Source of the DNA: Vibrio caribbeanicus ATCC BAA-2122
GTDB lineage: Bacteria > Pseudomonadota > Gammaproteobacteria > Enterobacterales > Vibrionaceae
Reading direction: 5' to 3'
Assembly: GCF_000165125.1 (NCBI RefSeq)
Contig: NZ_AEIU01000002.1
Location: 62,001 to 126,000, forward strand
Length of the DNA: 64,000 nucleotides
Within the stretch, counting starts at the first letter, position 1. Every line of letters begins with the position of its first letter. Shown piece after piece: positions 58,857 to 64,000 of the stretch. Position numbers and translations under genes: made by a program. The notes beneath the pieces are model-generated. The model made no database searches and was not told the DNA's origin. It saw only the letters and a list, made by a program, of their open reading frames with translations.

Positions 58857-60062
58857 ATGGATATGAATACAAAGCTCTTATGGCTAACTGGTCCGATGCA
58901 GGGGCGAGAGTTAAGACTTCCTCAGGGAGAGCTCTCTATGGGACCTTGCGGTGATGTTATGATCCCGCTTTCCGAGAGAGAAAGTATCCAGATTAGTGTT
59001 ACGGAAGAAGGCGTTTTTATTCGTGACTCGATACCAGTATGGTGCAACGGTGTTGCAGCAAATACGCAGGAACCCTTACCTTTTGGTCAGGCAATAGAGA
59101 TATCCGGTGTAGGCTTTATTCTCGGAAGTCTGGATCAGTCCTTGGCATGGCAACGATTGCCTGAGCATGTAAAGGCAAAGGCTAGTGGGGGACGGAGGTT
59201 ATTTTTATCGTTCATTACTCTGATGACGGTAGTCCTGATGTCCTTTGTGGTGATGCTGCCTAAAAATATAGAACCAACTTTTAATCCTCACATGTGGTTG
59301 CAGAGCCAGCTAAATGTTCCATCGCTTACTCAGGTTAAGGCGAGCTGGAATGAAGACGGTGTTGTTTCATTAAGCGGCTATTGTGATAACTCGCTTGTAA
59401 TGTCAAAGCTAAAAGAAGGGTTAAAACTTCACGGTATTCGTTTTAACACGAGCGCAGTATGCACCGATGAGCTCATTTCAAATGTTGAAGCTGTCCTGAA
59501 CGCAAATGGTTATCAAGATGTTCATGTTTCACCCTCAAGAATAATGGGGGAGGTACGAATCTCGGGAGCTATTCAATCAGGACAGCAATGGGAAAAGGTC
59601 TCTCGAGAGTTGGATCAAATTCATGGTCTCAAGCATTGGCAGGTGACGAATGATATTGGTGGCTTTGTACAAAAACTGATAAGTGCCCTGCGAGACAAGG
59701 GATTACTGGACGGCTTGATGATTGAGCGACGCCAAGACAGCATCGTTGTTACTGGGCAAATTCGTGATTTGGTTCGTTCACAAATACGCCAAGTCACCAA
59801 GGAACTTCTCTCAAATACTGGGCAAAATGTTGATCTTAGGTTTGAAAATATTCCATTGCGAGACAGTATATCCCGTTATCTGTCCGGTGAAATTATGAGT
59901 TTTGGCGGTAATCAAAGCCATCCATTTGTCGAATTGAGCAGCGGCAAGCGATTAACCTTAAACAGTAAGCTCGATAATGGCTATATGGTTACCCACATTG
60001 ACTTTAAAGGTTTGGACCTGACTCGAGACGGTCAACTTATTCATATTCCATTTATTTTATAG
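58857..60062 (+). CDS. sctD: T3SS inner membrane ring protein SctD (SsaD-like)
   Basis: Encodes 401 residues (SsaD is 403). A cytoplasmic FHA-like domain (LLWLTGPMQGRELRLPQGELSMGPCGDVMIPL) is followed by one membrane segment (about 123-141, LFLSFITLMTVVLMSFVVM) and periplasmic ring-building repeats (VVSLSGYCDNSLVMSKLKEGL, GEVRISGAIQSGQQWEKV, SIVVTGQIRDLVRSQI). Seventeen bases after sctC. Builds the outer inner-membrane ring of the injectisome. Confidence 0.88.
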   Translation: MDMNTKLLWLTGPMQGRELRLPQGELSMGPCGDVMIPLSERESIQISVTEEGVFIRDSIPVWCNGVAANTQEPLPFGQAIEISGVGFILGSLDQSLAWQRLPEHVKAKASGGRRLFLSFITLMTVVLMSFVVMLPKNIEPTFNPHMWLQSQLNVPSLTQVKASWNEDGVVSLSGYCDNSLVMSKLKEGLKLHGIRFNTSAVCTDELISNVEAVLNANGYQDVHVSPSRIMGEVRISGAIQSGQQWEKVSRELDQIHGLKHWQVTNDIGGFVQKLISALRDKGLLDGLMIERRQDSIVVTGQIRDLVRSQIRQVTKELLSNTGQNVDLRFENIPLRDSISRYLSGEIMSFGGNQSHPFVELSSGKRLTLNSKLDNGYMVTHIDFKGLDLTRDGQLIHIPFIL

Positions 60063-60070
60063 GAGGCCTC

Positions 60071-60259
60071 ATGGCACAGATTACGCAACTCGAAGTCATG
60101 TTAAAAAATGATGAAATGTCCGTGGAAAAACTCTCATTACAACTAAAACAGGCTCAGCTTGAACTTTCTGAAGCTGATGAGGCTTGCGTGTTGGAAATGA
60201 GGCTCGCACTCGATGCAGCCCAAGAGGTTATTGAGACACTGTACAATAGGTATAACTAA
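60071..60259 (+). CDS. ssaE: SsaE-like small T3SS protein
   Basis: Encodes 62 residues, helical and acidic: AQITQLEVMLKNDEMSVEKLSLQLKQAQLELSEADEACVLEMRLALDAAQEVIETLYNRYN. The end resembles the SsaE/EscE end in which an amphipathic helix finishes in YxRY. EscE-type proteins act as co-chaperones for the needle subunit. GGAGG precedes the ATG. Sits exactly at the ssaE position, between sctD and sseA. Confidence 0.78.
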   Translation: MAQITQLEVMLKNDEMSVEKLSLQLKQAQLELSEADEACVLEMRLALDAAQEVIETLYNRYN

Positions 60260-60311
60260 ATCAATCCCTTGAATGATGATTACGTTAATTTTTACTAGAT
60301 AGGAAACGATA

Positions 60312-60656
60312 ATGAATACATTTGATGATATGAAAGCTGTGATGGATGATATGCATGCTCGCCGAAATATGCTTGCTGAACAAATGAGGGAGTTCAATCA
60401 GTTACAAAGTGAAATACAGGCTTTGGCAGATCGTGCTGGCAGCGATCCTAATGCAAGACAAAAGCTGGAAAACTTAGAAAAAGCATTTCCACAGGGCTTT
60501 CAGAAAGCACAGATGGATATTTTAGCGAAAGTGTCACAATTAGAGGATAACTTTAAGACGCTAGAACAGGATTTCAGAGGGATCGGTGGATCAGAGAAGT
60601 CAACGCCTAAAGCAGAAAATCAGCCTAAAAAGCGAGCGATAAAGCGTTATTTATAA
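60312..60656 (+). CDS. sseA: SseA-like chaperone for the T3SS filament protein
   Basis: Encodes 114 residues (SseA 108): helical with coiled-coil character, LAEQMREFNQLQSEIQALADRAG, then AFPQGFQKAQMDILAKVSQLEDNFKTLEQDF. The FPQG motif and spacing match SseA. The C-terminal tail is basic (PKKRAIKRYL). SseA keeps the translocon filament protein SseB (and SseD) soluble before export. Followed by a repeat copy and a terminator, then the two sseB-like genes. Confidence 0.75.
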   Translation: MNTFDDMKAVMDDMHARRNMLAEQMREFNQLQSEIQALADRAGSDPNARQKLENLEKAFPQGFQKAQMDILAKVSQLEDNFKTLEQDFRGIGGSEKSTPKAENQPKKRAIKRYL

Positions 60657-60660
60657 TGCT

Positions 60661-60886
60661 ATATACCTAAGTGATTTCAAAATGCAGGATTCAGAGCGAT
60701 GCCACAGTGTTGATTTCTGGAAAATAACGCAGAGGAATAGTCGACTCTTACCAAGTTGTTTGACGATGAAATCGGCACTGTAGCACGCCCCCAAAGGGGA
60801 GTTGTCTTGCTTTACATACTTCGTTACCGCTTTTCAATTTAGATGACTAGATTTTTAAATCGTTGCCTTGCCTGTCATACTCGCCA
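60661..60886 (-). repeat. MITE-like repeat inside the T3SS locus
   Basis: Reverse-oriented copy beginning TATACCTAAGTGATTTCAAAATGCAGGATTCAGAG and continuing to TTGCCTTGCCTGTCATACTCG, about 226 bp. The end with CTAGCATCTTGAGGTTACTTGGG is missing. It differs at a number of positions from the two intact copies. It lies between sseA and the sseB-like genes. Confidence 0.83.
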
Positions 60887-60901
60887 CTATGCCAACACCC
60901 T

Positions 60902-60935
60902 AAAGCCGATATGTATATTAATATCGGTTTTTTTA
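60902..60935 (+). terminator. Rho-independent terminator after sseA
   Basis: A CCGATAT / ATATCGG stem with an 8-base loop and a run of seven T. It separates the ssaB-position-to-sseA transcript from the filament/translocon genes. Confidence 0.75.
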
Positions 60936-61085
60936 TTATAAAAATTATTTAAAAATCTGGTCATACCACTTGATTTTACTATTTTGCTTATTTAGGAATA
61001 CATGGTTTTTTATAAGAGTAGTATCTAAATACAAGCTAAGAAATAATTTAATTAGCATATTTTAAATTAATAAGAGGGTATTGTT
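60936..61085 (+). promoter_or_regulatory. AT-rich promoter region of the filament operon
   Basis: About 150 bp of AT-rich DNA between the terminator and the first sseB-like gene. A separate promoter is needed here because of the terminator. I see no single clear -35/-10 pair. GAGGG 10 bases before the ATG at 61086 is the ribosome binding site. The composition suits H-NS silencing. Confidence 0.5.
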
Positions 61086-61658
61086 ATGGGTGATATTACT
61101 GGTGTAAATGGATCAAGTATTATTAATTCTCAACAAACAGATGAAGTAAAAAATAGTATTGCTTCTCGAGGAGACTCAGTACTTTCGGGCGGAATTGCCG
61201 TTCTTTATATGTTTATGAATTTACTAGGTGAGATGGCCGATGCCAAATATTCACAGATGCAAGATAAAGCAGACGTTTCACGTGAGGCTCAATCAAAAGC
61301 AAATGAAATGGATGAGAAAATTGCCGACTGTAATAAAAAGGATAACCCCGACAAGGCAACAGCAGATGTTCCCAAAGATGTTGTTGATTATATGAAGGAA
61401 AATGGGGTTACTGTCGATGGTAAGGGCATTGATGAATATATCAAAGATAATGGGGGGAACCCGCTTGATAAAGGTAAGCTGAGTGCAATAAAAGCGGCAC
61501 TAGAAACTCAATCGAATCGAGCATCAGATTTTGTTTCACAGTCTCAACTTCAACTGCAAAAGATAATGCAAACCTACAACGTGACGGTTAGTTTAATAAA
61601 TAGTATGCAAACTATGTTGGCTGAAATGAATAAATCAATTGCGCAGAATATTCGCTAA
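61086..61658 (+). CDS. sseB: SseB/EspA-like T3SS filament protein, copy 1
   Basis: Encodes 190 residues; SseB is 196. Hydrophobic helix at 33-50 (LSGGIAVLYMFMNLLGEMADA), then YSQMQDKADVSREAQSKANEMDEKIA, the domain DVVDYMKENGVTVDGKGIDEYIKDNGGNPLDKGKLSAIKAALE, and a C-terminal coiled coil (NRASDFVSQSQLQLQKIMQTYN to MNKSIAQNIR). These follow SseB step by step, including the DVIKYMRDNGI..DG and LDKGxLxAIKAAL regions. Expected to polymerise into the sheath that extends the needle and carries the translocon. The C-terminal third is nearly identical to copy 2. Confidence 0.85.
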   Translation: MGDITGVNGSSIINSQQTDEVKNSIASRGDSVLSGGIAVLYMFMNLLGEMADAKYSQMQDKADVSREAQSKANEMDEKIADCNKKDNPDKATADVPKDVVDYMKENGVTVDGKGIDEYIKDNGGNPLDKGKLSAIKAALETQSNRASDFVSQSQLQLQKIMQTYNVTVSLINSMQTMLAEMNKSIAQNIR

Positions 61659-61681
61659 TATTTTATGAAAAAGGAGTCTTT

Positions 61682-62467
61682 ATGTATCAAGTCGATAATA
61701 GCATTAATTCTCCTTTGTCTTTACACAATGACAAAGCAGAAAAAATAAATGCAAGTAAGGGTGATAGTGTTTTATCTGGAGGAATAGCGGTCCTATATTT
61801 ATTCATGAATTTACTTTCTGAAATGGCGGACGCAAAATATTCTCAAATGCAAAGCAAGGCCGATGTTTCTCGCGAAGCACAATCGAAAGCAAATGAGGTT
61901 GATGAAATCATTGCTGGCATGCTTAAAGATAATGCAACAGATAAGCTACCGCCAGATGTCGTGAAATATATGCAAGATAATGGTATTACCGTAGATGGTG
62001 TTTCAATCACGGAGTACCTAAAAGCTAATGATCCAGCTGCCCCTTTTCTAGACAAGCTCAAAAGCAAGATTGAGGAGAGTGGTCCTTCAGGTATGCAGTC
62101 ATACAGCTGGCAAGACGTCGTGTCTTACATGGATAAGCATGGCATCAAGGTGGATGGAAAAAGAGCTTGTGACTATATCTGGAGCCTACCAGAAGTCGGT
62201 TATCAATCAGGACAACGGATCAGTAAAGCGCATATGCAGCATATGTATGACGCTCTTGAGTCCGCCAGTGGACTTGATAAAGGCAAGATGCAGGCGGTTA
62301 AAGCGGCACTTGAAACGGTGTCAAATCGGGCCTCAGATTTCGTTTCTCAATCTCAACTTCAACTGCAAAAGATAATGCAAACCTATAACGTGACGGTCAG
62401 CTTAGTTAACAGTATGCAAACTATGTTGGCCGAGATGAATAAATCTATCGCACAGAACATTCGTTAG
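61682..62467 (+). CDS. sseB: SseB/EspA-like T3SS filament protein, copy 2 (enlarged)
   Basis: Encodes 261 residues with the same N-terminal helix (GDSVLSGGIAVLYLFMNLLSEMADAKYSQMQ) and C-terminal coiled coil as copy 1. The middle is about 70 residues longer because the DVVxYMxxxGIxVDG module occurs twice, at about 92-113 and 145-165. GGAG precedes the ATG, 23 bp after copy 1. A 35-bp stretch of the 3' part (62351-62385) is identical to 61542-61576 in copy 1. It may be a second filament subunit or a tip/variant component (inference). Confidence 0.83.
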   Translation: MYQVDNSINSPLSLHNDKAEKINASKGDSVLSGGIAVLYLFMNLLSEMADAKYSQMQSKADVSREAQSKANEVDEIIAGMLKDNATDKLPPDVVKYMQDNGITVDGVSITEYLKANDPAAPFLDKLKSKIEESGPSGMQSYSWQDVVSYMDKHGIKVDGKRACDYIWSLPEVGYQSGQRISKAHMQHMYDALESASGLDKGKMQAVKAALETVSNRASDFVSQSQLQLQKIMQTYNVTVSLVNSMQTMLAEMNKSIAQNIR

Positions 62468-62476
62468 GAGGCTGTT

Positions 62477-62950
62477 ATGAAAGAGCATGAATTTGAAACT
62501 CTTCAGGAGTATCTCCAACAAGGGGGATCGATCAAAATGTTGGGTGATATTGATCAACACGATCTCGACTTATTGTCTCGTTATGGCTCTCAATTGATGA
62601 ACTACGGTGATTATGAAGGAGCAAAACGAATATTTTACTTGCTTATGCGAGTCGATCAATGGAACTCAGATTACTTCTTTGCCCTTGGTACTTGCTGCCA
62701 GCAACTCAAACAACATGAGGAAGCAATTTTTTGTTTCAGTCGAGCGGGCATTATCAATATCGAAGATCCGAGAAGTCCGTATTACGCCGGAAAAAGTTAC
62801 CTAGAGGTTGGCAATATACACTACGCGGCAAAATCTTTTCAAGCCGCAATACGCGTTTGTAATTGTCATTCAGACAACAATTGGGATGAGATTGCCCAAT
62901 TGGCTAAGCAAGCTTTAGCACCTTTATTAAAGGAGGTACAAGATGTCTAG
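62477..62950 (+). CDS. sscA: SscA-like TPR chaperone for the translocator
   Basis: Encodes 157 residues, the same length as SscA, and belongs to the LcrH/SycD/CesD class II chaperones. Three TPR-like helical pairs: YGSQLMNYGDYEGAKRIFYLLMRVDQWNSDYFFALGTCCQQLKQHEEAIFCFSRAGIINIEDPRSPYYAGKSYLEVGNIHYAAKSFQAAIRVC. Start LQEYLQQGGSIKML matches the SscA start. It overlaps the translocator gene by 8 bp, the usual pairing with its client. Confidence 0.9.
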   Translation: MKEHEFETLQEYLQQGGSIKMLGDIDQHDLDLLSRYGSQLMNYGDYEGAKRIFYLLMRVDQWNSDYFFALGTCCQQLKQHEEAIFCFSRAGIINIEDPRSPYYAGKSYLEVGNIHYAAKSFQAAIRVCNCHSDNNWDEIAQLAKQALAPLLKEVQDV

Positions 62951-64000
62951 TATCACACTCAACAATCAACTACCGCTAAACGGTACCCAAGATATTAGTC
63001 GCATTGAGCGTTCTGATGATAAAAAAGCTAACTTGCCAGCCTCGAATCATTTTGTTGGAACAGTAGAAACATCGAAAAAGAAAGGTGTTGTGAGTACTGA
63101 GCAAGCCAACCAAGCATTACAAAATATCGTTAAAGATAATGGTGTCAGCGTAGGGCAGCTCGAAAAAGCGTCTATAAATGACATCGTGATGATGGCAACT
63201 AACCTAGGCCTCAAAGCTCTGGGTGATACAGCAAACTCAGCCGCAAAATCATTGAAGATAAAGACTGATGCTCAGGAAGTGGCGCGCAACCGACAAGTGA
63301 AAGAGTTTCAAGAACAATTAGCTAAGCAGATTGAACAGAATAACAAAGCCCATAAAGGGGGGATTTTTGGGGCTATTTTCGACTGGATTGTCGGTGCTGT
63401 CGAGGCTGTTATTGGTGCATTTAAGATGCTTGAAGGGGTCGCTAGAGTCGCGGTTGGTGATGTGAGTGGTGCATTAGACATCGCCAGTGGGGCGGCTTAC
63501 TTGACCGCTGGATTTGCTGGCATGGTCAAAGCAGCCGCAGAAACCGCCATTTTATGTGGTGCTGATAAAGACAAATGTCAGGATGTCATTAACGTTGCAT
63601 CTAAGGTTCAGCTTGGTGCAGAAATTGTTGGCATGGCGTGTGACATTTTCCAAGCTGGCCGCGCTATTTCTGCAACACGAGGCATTGCCACAGGTACAGA
63701 AACCGCAATGAAAGAGGCGGCACCCAAGTTAATCGAAAGTATTGGTAAAGGTTCAACCAAAGAAATTGCAACGGTGGCTGAAAATGTCGGCAAGCAAGTC
63801 TCCGAGCAGGTCGGCCAGCAAGTGATGCAGCAATTGATGAAGGAAGGGGCAGAGCAAAGCGGTCAGATCTCCAAAGCCTTGGCAAAAGCTTTCAGCGAAG
63901 ATGCAATTCGTGAATTAGTAACCAATGCAGTCAAAGAAACCGCTGAACAGGCGATTAAAAAAGGCGTGACTCTAACGGCTGAGGAACTCACCAAACAAGT
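62943..64000 (+). CDS. sseC: SseC/EspD-like T3SS translocator, partial
   Basis: Open from the ATG at 62943 to the right edge, 352 codons so far, C-terminus missing. AAAGGAGG upstream, within sscA, is a near-perfect ribosome binding site. No signal peptide. An amphipathic N-terminal part with coiled coil (VARNRQVKEFQEQLAKQIEQNNKA) is followed by hydrophobic helices at about 140-160 (IFGAIFDWIVGAVEAVIGAF) and about 178-200, as in SseC/EspD/YopB pore-forming translocators. It should insert into the host membrane. The SscA-like chaperone just upstream is its likely partner. Confidence 0.83.
   Translation, partial: MSSITLNNQLPLNGTQDISRIERSDDKKANLPASNHFVGTVETSKKKGVVSTEQANQALQNIVKDNGVSVGQLEKASINDIVMMATNLGLKALGDTANSAAKSLKIKTDAQEVARNRQVKEFQEQLAKQIEQNNKAHKGGIFGAIFDWIVGAVEAVIGAFKMLEGVARVAVGDVSGALDIASGAAYLTAGFAGMVKAAAETAILCGADKDKCQDVINVASKVQLGAEIVGMACDIFQAGRAISATRGIATGTETAMKEAAPKLIESIGKGSTKEIATVAENVGKQVSEQVGQQVMQQLMKEGAEQSGQISKALAKAFSEDAIRELVTNAVKETAEQAIKKGVTLTAEELTKQ

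Overview
The window reads as chromosomal DNA of a Vibrio species. This rests on gene content and order: an OmpU-like porin, a mnmA-hflD-purB block, a bioA / bioBFCD divergon, a lysine riboswitch in front of an NhaC-type transporter, a his operon with a histidine leader peptide, an H-NS homologue, and a Vibrio-style cyclopropane-fatty-acid gene cluster. No rRNA, tRNA, CRISPR array, integrase or full insertion sequence was recognised. A short palindromic repeat family of about 266 bp (MITE-like) is scattered through intergenic spaces.

Layout. 1-5.6 kb: partial LysE-type exporter, a secreted small protein, a methyltransferase, a MipA/OmpV protein, and a divergent MFS transporter / AraC regulator pair of the NimT/NimR type. 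6.1-10.9 kb: an OmpA-family protein followed by a 1221-residue lipoprotein carrying an endonuclease/exonuclease/phosphatase (sphingomyelinase-like) domain. 11-15.9 kb: an OprC-type copper TonB receptor, a RegB/RegA-type redox two-component system and a glycine betaine-type binding protein. 16.5-23.4 kb: a chemoreceptor and the opposing dinG-TSUP-priC-rsmS-roxA group. 23.9-30.8 kb: porin, DUF2057 protein and biotin synthesis genes with a BirA-like operator. 31-38.9 kb: htpX and an eight-gene co-directional cluster ending in cfa, DUF2878, chalcone-isomerase-like and DUF3833 genes, preceded by clustered TTGTACAA-type operators. 38.9-47.7 kb: purB, hflD, mnmA, gsk (purB and gsk each with a PurR box), hns, and lysW under an L-box. 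47.8-53.8 kb: hisL-hisGDCBHA.

The most notable part is 53.9-64.0 kb. Directly after hisA, where hisF and hisIE would be expected, lies the start of a type III secretion system of the Salmonella SPI-2 (Ssa/Esc) kind. It comprises an SsrA-like hybrid sensor kinase facing an operon in SPI-2 order: an ssaB-position gene, ssaC (secretin), ssaD, ssaE and sseA, then two tandem sseB/espA-like filament genes, the sscA chaperone and an sseC-like translocator that runs off the window. Vibrios are best known for Ysc-type T3SS1 and the T3SS2 family, so an SPI-2-like locus joined to a his operon without hisF/hisIE is the leading candidate for an unusual system. No ssrB gene lies beside the kinase here.

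Start codons were often moved inward from the longest open frame, where a ribosome binding site, signal peptide or family alignment supported it. Family assignments come from recalled motifs and sequence similarity, not from searches.
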